Origin: Bin87 sp965220055
Lineage (GTDB): Bacteria; Chloroflexota; Dehalococcoidia; Lucifugimonadales; UBA3495
Length of the DNA stretch: 64,000 bases
Direction: 5' to 3'
Assembly (NCBI GenBank): GCA_965220055.1
Contig: CBDCPE010000002.1
Span: forward strand, 124,001 to 188,000
The notes below the pieces were generated by a model that searched no databases, had not been told where the DNA came from, and saw only the letters and a list, made by a program, of their open reading frames with translations. Position numbers and translations under genes: made by a program. Below, in pieces: positions 1 to 8,244 of the stretch. Position 1 is the stretch's first letter, and each line of letters begins with the position of its first letter.

Positions 1-13
1 CGTCACCTTTTCG

Positions 14-694
14 TCAGGCATGAATCGGCTCCTTCACCGTCTGATGTTTGCTGCGGATGTCTATCCTTTTTTCTAGCCAACTCCAGAACGTCTGAATTTC
101 TTCCGCCGCGGGGCTTCCGGGGGCATATTCGCATACCGCCTGTCCCGCTAGAGTGGCATCCCAGTGACTGACCCGTCTGACCAAAGCCACGGGCGCAATC
201 TCTATACCCATGCCCGTGAGCGTTGTCAGCAGGATTTGGCGTCGCGCCTTGATAGCCGGGAGGTTGTTCGGCACCAGAATCATCTCCCAGTTATGTAATA
301 TTCCCTTGTGGACCAGTTTGGCTGTGGTCATGATCTCGAATGGTGCTGCTGTGATCGGTATCAGCAACAGGTCCATGGCAGACAACGCCTGATCCATGGT
401 GAATGTGTCAGCTCCCGGTAGGTCGCATATCACTAGGTCATACTTGTCGCCTTGCGATATCTGCCTCAGTGCCTCTATTCCTTCAATGGTGAGCGACCCT
501 TTCACAACCTCGATCCGAGGCGCCTCTGGTCTCAGGCTGTTTCGGATGTCAATCTGCTCGATGATAGTCAACTGGGGGTCGAAGTCGCACAGTAGCGTTT
601 TTAAGCCTGCAGATTCAGCCCGCTCGGCGGTGTTGAATGCCAGCAGGCTTTTGCCGGTGCCTCCTTTCCAGGAGGCGAACCCTATTGTTGTCAT
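14..694 (-). CDS. ParA/MinD-family ATPase (plasmid partition type)
   Basis: A 226-residue ParA-family ATPase that would position or segregate DNA by ATP-dependent binding. The deviant Walker A motif KGGTGKS lies at residues 10-16, the switch-like DFDPQ at about 38-42 and a Walker B-like DLPGAD near 91, which together are diagnostic. The length suits short ParA proteins (type Ib or orphan) rather than those with an N-terminal DNA-binding domain. The ATG at 694 directly follows a leader that occurs twice in the window (691-870 and 997-1177). Any ParB partner would lie downstream on the minus strand, beyond the window edge. The family is certain; whether it partitions a plasmid or an integrated element is not. 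Confidence 0.9.
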   Translation of the reverse strand: MTTIGFASWKGGTGKSLLAFNTAERAESAGLKTLLCDFDPQLTIIEQIDIRNSLRPEAPRIEVVKGSLTIEGIEALRQISQGDKYDLVICDLPGADTFTMDQALSAMDLLLIPITAAPFEIMTTAKLVHKGILHNWEMILVPNNLPAIKARRQILLTTLTGMGIEIAPVALVRRVSHWDATLAGQAVCEYAPGSPAAEEIQTFWSWLEKRIDIRSKHQTVKEPIHA

Positions 695-870
695 ACTCCC
701 TGCCTTTGCCGCAGCTTTGGTGACTTATCACCACGAATGGGTGATTAGGCCAATGTGCCATTTCGGCAGTTTGCCTGTGCTCAGTATCAACTGATGGCTT
801 GTGGGTAGATTAGCAAGGAGGTTGATCTTTGCGCTTAGCGCGTTTGCTGCAAGTTTCGCGTATTGTCCAA
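691..870 (-). repeat. Leader repeat, copy 1 (parA 5' region)
   Basis: About 180 bp matching 997-1177 at an offset of 306-307 bp, with scattered substitutions. It holds the ParA start and a self-complementary GCGCTAAGCGC. It is probably the promoter/operator region of the ParA gene. Confidence 0.8.
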
Positions 871-1001
871 ATGCCAGCCCATCTACCGCCGGCACAGTTT
901 GTCGGGAGCACTGCGACAATCAACTTCCGCCCGCGACGAGATCCCCAACTGGTTACTGAACTGACCGGCGAGCATCTCGTGCCAGATCTTGTTGTCGTCA
1001 T
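810..1001 (-). CDS. Short ORF at the duplicated parA leader (63 aa, doubtful)
   Basis: The start codon sits at the equivalent position to the ParA ATG, in the second copy of the leader, so transcription and initiation signals may have been copied. The 63 residues (starting MTTTRSGTRC, rich in Arg and Cys) resemble nothing I know. An overlapping frame (883-1068) containing DNKIWHEMLAGQFSNQ looks more protein-like but lacks a good start. Either could be a relic of another gene captured behind the leader. Coding status is uncertain. Confidence 0.2.
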   Translation of the reverse strand: MTTTRSGTRCSPVSSVTSWGSRRGRKLIVAVLPTNCAGGRWAGIWTIRETCSKRAKRKDQPPC

Positions 1002-1177
1002 ACTCCCTGCCTTTGCCGCGACTTTGATGATTTGTCACCATGAATGGGCGAATAAGCCAATGTGCCATTTCGGAGGTTTGCCTGTGTTCCGTATCACCAG
1101 TTGGCTTGCAGGTAGATTAGCAAGGAGGTTGATCTTTGCGCTTAGCGCGTTTGCTGCAAGTTTTGCGTGTCGTCCAA
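997..1177 (-). repeat. Leader repeat, copy 2
   Basis: Second copy of the parA leader (see 691-870). The stretch containing GATTAGCAAGGAGGTTGATC and the following 30 bases is identical in the two copies, so the duplication is fairly recent or under selection. Confidence 0.8.
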
Positions 1178-1217
1178 GGGCTCGAAACGACCTCCCGCGC
1201 CGGAAAAATATCCCCTC

Positions 1218-1254
1218 ATAAAAGTCTGATAAGAGCGATCTATCGGACTTTTAT
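1218..1254. promoter_or_regulatory. 14-bp inverted repeat (operator or bidirectional terminator)
   Basis: Left arm ATAAAAGTCTGATA (1218-1231) and right arm TATCGGACTTTTAT (1241-1254) pair with one G-T type mismatch around a 9-base spacer. A-tract/stem/T-tract symmetry suits a bidirectional terminator. An operator or recombination core is equally possible. Confidence 0.5.
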
Positions 1255-1256
1255 AG

Positions 1257-2061
1257 GTGGTCGATTTAGTCTGGACCGGCTGCTACTACGGAAGCGGACG
1301 TCATGGTCATGGTGATGAACTGGAACATCGACATGCTCTGCCAGGCCGTGGAGGAACTGGTGGACATGGACGCCGACATGGCTCTCCTGCCGCGGACTGG
1401 TCAGCGTTGCCGGTCGATGACTGCAACTCCCTGATTGACGTTCGCTGAGTACGACTGCAACTCAACTAGCCGGTATGGGGTCGAAGCCTGGTCTGATGAT
1501 CGCTTTCGCCGCCGCGGCGCCAGGGCGTGCGGGTCCTATGAGGTGAAAACAGAGTCTCTACGGGTCTCTACGCCCGACCAATTCGCGGGGAAACCGCCCC
1601 ATTGGGTCGATTCAGCACCCGTTCTAATTTTGTGGCGCTCCGGGAGCAAGGCCGATGCAGCACTGGCGGTGCGCCGCGTGGCCGATGACGGCCGAATGCT
1701 GGGTTCGCCACCGCATGAGCGGGAAGAATCAGAACACCCCCCCCGAAAAGGACCGAATTGCCCGATTCTGGCGCAAATCGTCGTCCTGAGAGCCGCGGAG
1801 TGGCCCAGAAGCCGGTCCAGGCGACCAATGGCCCCCTTGCCGTGGGAAAAGGATCCTCCGTTTTAGAACACGGCCCTTGCCGGCATCCGCTGGGCACCCT
1901 GTTGACCGCGGAGATGGTGTTGGAAGAGGAGGATCTGCCGACGCCAGTTGCTGAAGGTGCGCGGACGTCGCACTTCCCCACCTCAATCCGTGCCGGCTGA
2001 CGCGCAACCTTCTCATCAGAAGCCGGCGTCAGAGCGTGTTGGCGGTGGGTGGTGGAAAATG
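1257..2061. other. Intergenic, no gene recognised
   Basis: About 800 bp of GC-rich DNA. Both strands carry open frames, but none has a ribosome-binding site, recognisable motif or protein-like composition. A C8 run is present near 1738. I see no gene here. Confidence 0.5.
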
Positions 2062-2094
2062 GCCGACTGCTCCGCCTACGCCGGAGCAGTCGGC
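2062..2094 (+). promoter_or_regulatory. Perfect 13-bp hairpin upstream of the nuclease-like operon
   Basis: GCCGACTGCTCCG (2062-2074) pairs perfectly with CGGAGCAGTCGGC (2082-2094) around a 7-base loop. It lies 66 bp before the start at 2161 and has no T-run, so it is more likely a leader structure or protein site than a terminator. Confidence 0.5.
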
Positions 2095-2160
2095 AGTCCC
2101 GTCAATATTCAACATGCAGACCCCGCGCCGCCCGAACGCGGCGCCAAGGAGCAGACCCCA

Positions 2161-2778
2161 ATGCAACCTGAGTATCTACCGTTCTCCCACAACGGGAATG
2201 CCGCTGACGACCGGGCCACCGCTGCCCTGCTGGTTGGCGGCGGCGGCGCTGGCATCTCTGCCTTCGTCCTGCGCTGCCGGCACCAAGAGGGCGACGCAAC
2301 GGAGCCGGTGTTCGTCACCTGGCTGCTGAACGTCGGCCGTTTCTGCCTGACGGTGAGATACGGCCGGTTCTCCCTGAAACGCGGGGAGTGGTACATCGAC
2401 GGCGGGTCGGGCCCCCGGGTCACGCCGTCGCCGCTGGAACAGGCCCGGGTCGAGGCATTGTTGACCAGGGAGCTCCTGCAGGAGCGGCTGAACCGTCCGC
2501 TTACTGTTGCGCCGGCCCTGGCCTTCTTCGATATGGACCCCGACCGACGCATCGAGCGCCTGGCCTGGCGAGACCATGTTCCCCTGCTGTGGGATTTGGA
2601 GTGCTATACCAAACGACTGGCCGATGCCGCGGCCGGAGCCGGGCTCCGCCAGCCACTGGAAAGGTGGCAGGCTCTGGAGGAGGCATCCGCCCTCATCGGG
2701 GGCGCCGCTCCCGCCGGCGCCAGCTCATCGCGTGACGACATCAAAAGCAACGCATCAAAGGAGCGCCACCGACCATGA
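2161..2778 (+). CDS. Nuclease-like paralogue A (degenerate NERD/PD-(D/E)XK-like)
   Basis: The 205-residue product begins at the ATG at 2161, chosen because AAGGAG precedes it by about nine bases; an upstream ATG in frame (1948) has no such signal. It shares a layout with the genes at 2775 and 5965: a beta-strand block (LNVGRFCLTVRYGRFSLKRG, about residues 56-75), then an FDMDPDRRIERLA segment and a hydrophobic VPLLWDLECYTKRL segment. At the position of the QVK triad in the next gene it has TVR, so catalysis is probably lost. The stop overlaps the next start by four bases (ATGA), implying translational coupling. The relation to NERD-type nucleases is my inference from layout. Confidence 0.6.
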   Translation: MQPEYLPFSHNGNAADDRATAALLVGGGGAGISAFVLRCRHQEGDATEPVFVTWLLNVGRFCLTVRYGRFSLKRGEWYIDGGSGPRVTPSPLEQARVEALLTRELLQERLNRPLTVAPALAFFDMDPDRRIERLAWRDHVPLLWDLECYTKRLADAAAGAGLRQPLERWQALEEASALIGGAAPAGASSSRDDIKSNASKERHRP

Positions 2779-3491
2779 GAATGTATCCGAGAGAGTTTCC
2801 GGCCGGCCGTCGCAGGAAGCCGAAGCGGCAGGCGGAACGAAGCGTCTACGAAGCCCTGGTTGGCAGCGACCGCCAGGGTTTTGTCTATTACGAATGGCGC
2901 CGGGGCTACGAGCGTATCGAGCTGGACTTCGCCGTGTGGATCAAGGGGCTGGGGCGCTTCGCGCTGCAGGTGAAGGGCGGCCGCTACCTGCTCATCGATG
3001 GTGAGTGGCGCCTGAAGACCCGGGCAGGCGTGAAGCTGATCGAGTCATGCCCTTTGGACGAGACCAAGCTGGCCGCGCTGGACCTGCACGACGACATCGC
3101 GGAAGGTGCGTGCACCTGCTACAACCCATACGTCATTCCGGTGTTGATGTTTCCGGACATGGAGCCCGATCGTGCCATCGGGCAGTTGGCCGCGCGCACG
3201 GGAGTGTACGTGATCTGGGGCGTCGGCAACCTGTTGACCGACCTGGAGGAGATCGTCCGGAGCCGCCGGGTGTCGGAGGCTCTGGGGATGGACCGCATCA
3301 CTCGCGAGGTGCATGGGGTAACCGACGGGTTGATCTGCCTGGAAAAGTTGGGGAAGGGCGGTGTTGCCGATGCGGCGGATCAGCCGGTTCCCGTCTCAGA
3401 GGAACGGCAATGTACCGGAACGCTTCGGCTGACGCTGGTCGGCGTCGCTGTCACGACGACCCGCGCCCGCGGCGTGAGGCCGGTGGGATAA
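2775..3491 (+). CDS. Nuclease-like paralogue B (NERD/PD-(D/E)XK-like, putative active site)
   Basis: A 238-residue protein translationally coupled to the preceding gene. The segment ELDFAVWIKGLGRFALQVKG (about residues 48-67) carries an Asp followed some 14 residues later by Q-V-K, the arrangement of PD-(D/E)XK and NERD nucleases. It is followed by VIPVLMFPDMEPDRAI (about 120) and GVYVIWGVGNLLTDL, which recur in the paralogues. It is the only one of the three with a plausible catalytic triad. A strong terminator follows at 3604-3636 and the helicase at 3811. The nuclease activity and the link to the helicase are inferred from motif and neighbourhood. Confidence 0.6.
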   Translation: MRMYPREFPAGRRRKPKRQAERSVYEALVGSDRQGFVYYEWRRGYERIELDFAVWIKGLGRFALQVKGGRYLLIDGEWRLKTRAGVKLIESCPLDETKLAALDLHDDIAEGACTCYNPYVIPVLMFPDMEPDRAIGQLAARTGVYVIWGVGNLLTDLEEIVRSRRVSEALGMDRITREVHGVTDGLICLEKLGKGGVADAADQPVPVSEERQCTGTLRLTLVGVAVTTTRARGVRPVG

Positions 3492-3603
3492 CCGCCCCTA
3501 TCGCCGGGAAGTCCACGCCCTGGTCCAACGCACCGGCGTCATCTCGCCCTTGCCGTCCGGCAGGGCGCCCGGTTGATTGACGGCCCACATGCGCGGACCG
3601 CCG

Positions 3604-3636
3604 GCGCCGGTCGGCCGATGGCCACCGGCGCTTTTT
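3604..3636 (+). terminator. Rho-independent terminator
   Basis: GCGCCGGT (3604-3611) pairs with ACCGGCGC (3624-3631), with an inner GGCC/GGCC stem, followed by TTTTT. It ends the two-gene transcript, unless it is read through into the helicase. Confidence 0.8.
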
Positions 3637-3691
3637 CATGCGCATGACCGGGGCATCCGGCCCGTCCCGACCGGCGGCGTGCCCATCGCCG

Positions 3692-3736
3692 CCATTGATG
3701 TTGTTGCCATTGATGTTGTTGCTATTGATGTTGTTG
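3692..3736 (+). repeat. 15-bp tandem repeat, three units
   Basis: Three head-to-tail copies of a unit like CCATTGATGTTGTTG (3692-3706, 3707-3721, 3722-3736) plus a partial fourth, in the gap before the helicase start. It may be a slippage-prone spacer or a binding site. Confidence 0.8.
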
Positions 3737-3810
3737 ACGTTGGATGTCGCCGCCATCATCCGACCTGAATCCCAAACCCAATCCCAAAATCAATTCTGGA
3801 GTGATCCGGT

Positions 3811-5556
3811 ATGAAGACCCCCGCGGGCGTAGCGCCCGTCATTATGTCCCTCTATCCGCGGCTGGACGCCGGACAGCGGGAGCTGATCGGCAGCCTGGAC
3901 GGCCCCACGCTGGGCGTCGCCGGTCCCGGCGCCGGCAAGACCCTGACGCTGGCGCTCCGGGGAGCCAACGTCCTGCTGCAGGGCAAAGCCGCACCCAGCG
4001 AGCTGCTGCTGTGCACCTACAACACCGACGCGGCCGCCGAGCTGCACCGGCGGTTTGACGCCGTGGCCAGCGCGGCGGATCACGGGGTCAGCACCGGGCG
4101 CACGCGCGTCTGCACCATCCACAGCCTGTGCGGGCGGCTCCTGGCCGAACACCCCGAGCGGGTGGGCCTGCGGCGCGGTTTCCGCCTGCTGGACAACGAT
4201 CAGCAGGCGGACCTGCTGCACCGGCGGTTTGACGACGTTTTCGGCCCCGACCTGGTGGACCTGGAGGTTCGGGGCTGGCGACGCCCTCCGGCGGTGGTGA
4301 AGAACGCGCTCAAATACTTCGAGCGGATCTGCGACGAGGTGATCAACCCCCGGGACCTGACCCGATCCCGCAACACCTTCATCGCCGCCGTGGGCCGCTG
4401 CTACCGGCGCTACGCGCGCCTGCTGCTGGACGAGAACGCCGCCGACTTCGCGCACCTGCAGGCCTGGGCCGACCTGCTGCTGGATGACGATGATGTTGTC
4501 CATGAAATCGCCGGCGGGATACGGTACCTGATGTGCGACGAGTACCAGGACACCAGCCACGTGCAGGAACGCATCCTGAGGCGGCTGTCCGCAGCGCACG
4601 GCAACCTGTGCGTGGTTGGCGACGTGGACCAGAGCCTGTACCGGTTCCGCGGCGCCACGGTGGGCAATATTCTCGGGTTCGCCAAGCGCTTCCCCGACTG
4701 CCGGGTGGTGGAGCTCACCGTCAACTACCGCAGCCATCCCGCCATCGTCAGGGCGTATGACGGGTGGATGGGGTCGGCGGACTGGTCCAACCCCGATCCG
4801 GCCGGCGCACCCTTCCGGCACGCCAAGACGATAGTTCCCCACGACCCGTGCGGGTACGACGATTATCCGGCGGTGATCGCGGTGGAGGGCCAGGGCCCCG
4901 ACGACGAGGGAAGGCAGCTGGCGGCGCTGCTGCGGCTGCTGAAGAGCCGCCGGGTGATCGCGGGTTATGACCAGGTGGCGTTGCTGTTGCACAGCGTGCA
5001 GGACGAGGTGGACGGGGTGGGCGGACCCTATCTGGACGCGCTGGATGGTGCGGGCATTCCCGCCCGCTGCGTGCCGGCCGGCGCCGGTCGCAGGGAACGG
5101 GGCCGGAGGCGCTCCCGGGACGCGGTGACCGTGACGACCATTCACCAGTCGAAGGGGAGGGAATGGCCGGTGGTGATCGTGGGGTCGCTTGATTTCCACC
5201 AGCCCAACGTGGATCCGGTGGGCCGGTCGTTGTCGCCGTATTTTCTGCGGTCGGACGCGGAGCCCGCCCGGCGCATCGCAACCTTCGACCACATGCGCCA
5301 GCACTACGTTGCTTTCTCCCGGGCCCAGCGGTTGCTGGTGCTCACGGCCGTCGGCCCGGTGCACCAGCGTTTTGGCGGCATCTGGGATGGGGCCCCCCGT
5401 TGGAGAGAAATTGGACAGAGGGACGTTGAGGCGCTGGCCCGCCAGCGGTTCGAGCCCAGGGCGAAGGGTCCGGCGCGGGAGGCCGCGCCGACAGCGGGGC
5501 GGGTGATGCTGCGCCTGATGGGCGTGGACGTGCATTTGGGGCGAGCGCCGTCCTGA
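3811..5556 (+). CDS. UvrD/Rep-family superfamily 1 helicase
   Basis: A 581-residue SF1A DNA helicase that would unwind or translocate on DNA using ATP. Motifs in order: I AGPGAGKT (37-44), Ia near CTYNTDAAAEL (about 70), II DEYQDT (about 243), III GDVDQSLYRFRGA (about 270), IV VNYRSHPAIV (about 304), V TIHQSKGREW (about 443), VI VAFSRAQRLLVL (about 500). All key residues are present. At 581 residues it is shorter than UvrD or PcrA (about 720) and lacks an obvious nuclease domain. It is flanked by three nuclease-like paralogues, which may supply the nuclease in trans. GGAG precedes the ATG. No OLD-type nuclease is nearby, so this is not Gabija. Confidence 0.9.
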   Translation: MKTPAGVAPVIMSLYPRLDAGQRELIGSLDGPTLGVAGPGAGKTLTLALRGANVLLQGKAAPSELLLCTYNTDAAAELHRRFDAVASAADHGVSTGRTRVCTIHSLCGRLLAEHPERVGLRRGFRLLDNDQQADLLHRRFDDVFGPDLVDLEVRGWRRPPAVVKNALKYFERICDEVINPRDLTRSRNTFIAAVGRCYRRYARLLLDENAADFAHLQAWADLLLDDDDVVHEIAGGIRYLMCDEYQDTSHVQERILRRLSAAHGNLCVVGDVDQSLYRFRGATVGNILGFAKRFPDCRVVELTVNYRSHPAIVRAYDGWMGSADWSNPDPAGAPFRHAKTIVPHDPCGYDDYPAVIAVEGQGPDDEGRQLAALLRLLKSRRVIAGYDQVALLLHSVQDEVDGVGGPYLDALDGAGIPARCVPAGAGRRERGRRRSRDAVTVTTIHQSKGREWPVVIVGSLDFHQPNVDPVGRSLSPYFLRSDAEPARRIATFDHMRQHYVAFSRAQRLLVLTAVGPVHQRFGGIWDGAPRWREIGQRDVEALARQRFEPRAKGPAREAAPTAGRVMLRLMGVDVHLGRAPS

Positions 5557-5729
5557 GGGCGTCGCGCCGGTTGCGGACTTCATGATCCAGGCGTCGCGCC
5601 ATGGCGGAGAACCCGTATCCGCGCCGCCGTCCCGGCGGTCGGGCCGGTCAACATCAGTCTGCGCAGGGTGGCGCCGGTCCGTACGCACCGCACCACACCG
5701 CACCACACCATAAGGAGGTGAAAATCACC

Positions 5730-5978
5730 ATGAGATCTGAAACCGCCGGCAACGCCACGGTCCGGGGACCGCCCCAAGGTCGCTGGGCGAGCGCGACCCG
5801 CCGGGGGCGACGTTCTGCCCCGATTCACCATCATTCATCATCCAAGCCTGACCGCAGCAGCTGCGGGCCGATCCGGGGCCTTCCCGGGTCGGCCCGTTTT
5901 CGTGGCTGCGGACCCGGCGCAACCTGCCAATCACAATCGCAACAACAACCGGAGGCAATTAGACATGAAAGTCGTTAG
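5730..5978 (+). CDS. Short ORF with ideal Shine-Dalgarno (82 aa, possible leader)
   Basis: The ATG at 5730 follows AAGGAGGTG, the best ribosome-binding site in the region, yet the 82-residue product (MRSETAGNAT start) is low in complexity and contains a terminator-like hairpin in its coding span (5864-5900). It overlaps the start of the gene at 5965 by 14 bases. A leader peptide controlling read-through to that gene is one explanation; a degraded gene that kept its start signals is another. Confidence 0.35.
   Translation: MRSETAGNATVRGPPQGRWASATRRGRRSAPIHHHSSSKPDRSSCGPIRGLPGSARFRGCGPGATCQSQSQQQPEAIRHESR
5864..5900 (+). terminator. Terminator or attenuator hairpin
   Basis: CGGGCCGA (5864-5871) pairs with TCGGCCCG (5889-5896), extended inward by CCGG/CCGG, followed by TTTT. 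It ends the helicase transcript or attenuates the gene at 5965. Confidence 0.65.
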
Positions 5979-6684
5979 AACCGACGACAACCGCCCCATG
6001 ACCCCGAGGGAAATCCAGGTCTGCCAGCAGTTTGAGCAGAGCGACCGGTCCGGCCAGGCGCTGTGGTGGCCCCTGACGACCCCAGGTGACCCTGTCCCCG
6101 GCGATCCCGCATCCGACTGCCTGGTCCTGCTGGAGGGCAACGGCCGCTACGCGCTCACCTTTCTGCACGACCGGTGGTCGGTGCGGGAAGGCGAGTGGCG
6201 CCGCCACGCCGAGGACGGCGCCGTCACGCCGATGGGCGACGTCCGGGAAGATGCCTGGGAAGCGGCCATGTCCATCAAGGACCGGCTGTCTCAGGACCTG
6301 GACTTCGGCTGTTACGTCATCCCCGTGATGGTGATCACCGACATGACCCCGGACCCGGACATCCTGGAGGAGATGCGGGGCAGCAAGGTGAGGCTGCTGT
6401 GGGGTCTGGACGACCTGGTGGCCCGGCTGGCGGACCTGCCCGAAGGGGACCAGGTGCAGAAGCAGCTGGGCAAGCGGTTCATCTCCCGGGAGGTGGGGAC
6501 GCTGAGCCGGCGGCCCGCGGCCGCCAGGCCGACCCAGCCGCCGCAGGCGGCGACGGTGACGGTGAGCGGCGAACCGGTGACGGTCCGGGATGGAGATGAT
6601 GTCCACATCGATATCCATCTCCATTTCACCATCACCGCACCCGGCGATGGCGACAACCCGTCGCTGAACGTTCGGGTCCGGTAG
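5965..6684 (+). CDS. Nuclease-like paralogue C (degenerate)
   Basis: A 239-residue protein related in layout to those at 2161 and 2775. DCLVLLEGNGRYALTFLHDR (about residues 51-70) matches the beta-strand block, YVIPVMVITDMTPDPDIL the middle block and VRLLWGLDDLVARLADL the third. The Q-V-K position reads TFL, so it is probably not catalytic. The tail after about 185 is extra, with a Pro/Ala linker and a His/Asp-rich strand DDVHIDIHLHFTITAPGDGD that could bind metal. The ATG at 5965 follows GGAGG. A regulatory or targeting subunit is a reasonable guess; no function is proven. Confidence 0.6.
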   Translation: MKVVRTDDNRPMTPREIQVCQQFEQSDRSGQALWWPLTTPGDPVPGDPASDCLVLLEGNGRYALTFLHDRWSVREGEWRRHAEDGAVTPMGDVREDAWEAAMSIKDRLSQDLDFGCYVIPVMVITDMTPDPDILEEMRGSKVRLLWGLDDLVARLADLPEGDQVQKQLGKRFISREVGTLSRRPAAARPTQPPQAATVTVSGEPVTVRDGDDVHIDIHLHFTITAPGDGDNPSLNVRVR

Positions 6685-6693
6685 CGCCCGGCG

Positions 6694-6726
6694 CGTCCGG
6701 CCGGCGCTCACCCCGCCGGCCGGACG
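6694..6726 (+). terminator. 12-bp hairpin after paralogue C
   Basis: CGTCCGGCCGGC (6694-6705) pairs perfectly with GCCGGCCGGACG (6715-6726), ten bases after the stop codon. There is no T-run, so termination strength is uncertain. Confidence 0.55.
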
Positions 6727-7137
6727 TTGCGCGCGTTGTCGGCCGGTTCGCCTGGAACCGGCGTCGAGATGGAACCGGCGTCGGGTCCGCAGCAATTGCG
6801 TGCTATTGAACGTAGTCGCACGGGCAATTCGCCAACCCGGTCAGGCGTATTCCGTCCGCTCGTGCTCGGCGAGTGTCCACGCCTGTCACATCGCGTGGTT
6901 GCGCCGAGCCTGCCCGTCCACATCAGGCAGGTGTTCATACTCTGCCCCTATGTCGACCACATATCTGCCGCGACCGCGGCAGTCGCTGCTGCGACGGCCG
7001 GCTAACCATGATCGGCAGGCTAGCTACGACGGCCGGCTAACCATGATCGGGAGGCGCGCTATGCCGCTGCCGGCACGATCATCGCCCACGGTGCGGGCCA
7101 CGTCTGATGTGAGCAGCGTGGGGCATTCCTCAGTTCC
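6727..7137. other. Intergenic, no gene recognised
   Basis: No credible coding frame. The only structure seen is the direct repeat at 6993-7050. Confidence 0.5.
6993..7050. repeat. 23-bp direct repeat, period 35
   Basis: GACGGCCGGCTAACCATGAT and the three following bases occur at 6993 and again at 7028, separated by an AGGCTAGCTAC spacer. Confidence 0.75.
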
Positions 7138-7593
7138 TCACCCCTGGTTCCAGTCTCGGTCGTCGGCCGGATCCAGCCTGATGATGGCCGGCGCCCTGAT
7201 GATGCCCGGCGCCCTGCCGAAGTCGGCGTCGGCCGTAACGATGCGGGTCACGTCCAGGCGGTGCATCACCGCCAGGTGCAGGAGATCGCGCGCGCTCAGG
7301 CCATGGTGCGAGTTGGCCAGCCGTCCCGCCGCGAGGACATCGGCGATGGTCACCGGAGACACCCTGCCGCGCATCATCGCGGCGAAGCTTTCCACCACCG
7401 CTTGTCCCGCGGTCCACCGCTCCGTCCGGAGATAGTGGTGCATGATCTCCTGGAACACCTCGGCGTCCGTGACGAACGCTGCCGGGTTGTCGTTGACGGC
7501 GGCCAGGACCCGAATGCAGGGCTGGCGGTAGGGATGCTCCCTTCCGGCCGCGTAGATGGGGACGTTGGCGTCAATAAATGTAGCCGGGGGCAT
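7138..7593 (-). CDS. PIN-domain ribonuclease toxin (VapC-like)
   Basis: A 151-residue PIN protein, predicted to be a metal-dependent RNase. The first acidic residue is D8 in FIDANVP, followed by DAEVFQE (about 42), ARDLLHLAVMHR (about 101) and TADADFGRA (about 120), which supply the remaining acidic cluster. Its start overlaps the end of the gene at 7571-7858 by 23 bases, the usual antitoxin-first arrangement. The C-terminus repeats an IIRAPAIIRL-like segment, perhaps a small internal duplication. Confidence 0.85.
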   Translation of the reverse strand: MPPATFIDANVPIYAAGREHPYRQPCIRVLAAVNDNPAAFVTDAEVFQEIMHHYLRTERWTAGQAVVESFAAMMRGRVSPVTIADVLAAGRLANSHHGLSARDLLHLAVMHRLDVTRIVTADADFGRAPGIIRAPAIIRLDPADDRDWNQG

Positions 7594-7858
7594 GGGCTTC
7601 CTCCAGCTCCCGGGACAACTCGGCGGGATCGGGCGGCGTCTCGATGTTCAGGGAGATCAGCCGCTCGAAGGCGTTCTGGCGTCCCTTCCGGAGCACGCCC
7701 TCGTACGCCTGGTCGATCAGGTTCCGGATGATTTCGGAGGCGGATAATCCGGAGTCCTTGACCACGGCGTCAAGCCGGGCCCGGCAATCGTAACTGTTCA
7801 GAGTTGATGAGATCTGCGGGCTTTTTGGCCGTTCCCAGAGCCGTGGCCAAGTAGGCAA
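7571..7858 (-). CDS. Ribbon-helix-helix antitoxin
   Basis: A short protein encoded just upstream of and overlapping the PIN toxin. The core STLNSYDCRARLDAVVKDSG, continuing LSASEIIRNLI, matches a ribbon-helix-helix fold: one strand then two helices that bind operator DNA. The C-terminal acidic tail (DPAELSRELEEAH) would wrap the toxin. The annotated start is a TTG; an internal start nearer the strand is possible. It would neutralise the toxin and repress its own promoter. Confidence 0.7.
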   Translation of the reverse strand: MPTWPRLWERPKSPQISSTLNSYDCRARLDAVVKDSGLSASEIIRNLIDQAYEGVLRKGRQNAFERLISLNIETPPDPAELSRELEEAHAPGYIY

Positions 7859-8244
7859 TTCCGGTGCTGAGCCGATCAGATCCCCTCAAACGTGAACAAT
7901 TACCGGCAATCGCGGTCGAGCCGTATATCCAACCTGGGCATGCGCGGCGCCTCCGGAAATTGTGTACGGCACTCATGGTACGCACGGCAAAGCCTGGCAG
8001 TCAAAACCATCAGCGGACGTGCGGACAACTCCGTTGCCCAACGGCGTTATCTCCAGTGTTGTCAGCTGAGTTATCGGCAATATTGGCGACAGTGTTATCG
8101 CCGCATCGTCATTGCTGAAAGGCGCTGGCTGGCGTCGCCGGCGACAGAGTTTTCGGCGGAGTTGCTGGCACGCTTTGCTACATCGCCCCTAACGGCGCAA
8201 CAGTGGCAGCCGTGCCGGATACTGCGCCCGCGGGCCCTCGATTG
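7859..8244. other. Intergenic, no gene recognised
   Basis: An open plus-strand frame runs through this stretch into the sigma relic, but its composition is not protein-like and no start signal is seen. GTTATC recurs several times between 8045 and 8100 without a clear period. Confidence 0.4.

Noticed and set aside
3811..5556. Gabija system call for the helicase
   Set aside because: The helicase resembles GajB, but no OLD-family GajA nuclease is present; the flanking proteins are of another type.
3790..5706. 638-codon minus-strand frame opposite the helicase
   Set aside because: A shadow of the helicase gene: all seven helicase motifs are on the plus strand, and the minus frame is His/Arg/Pro-rich.
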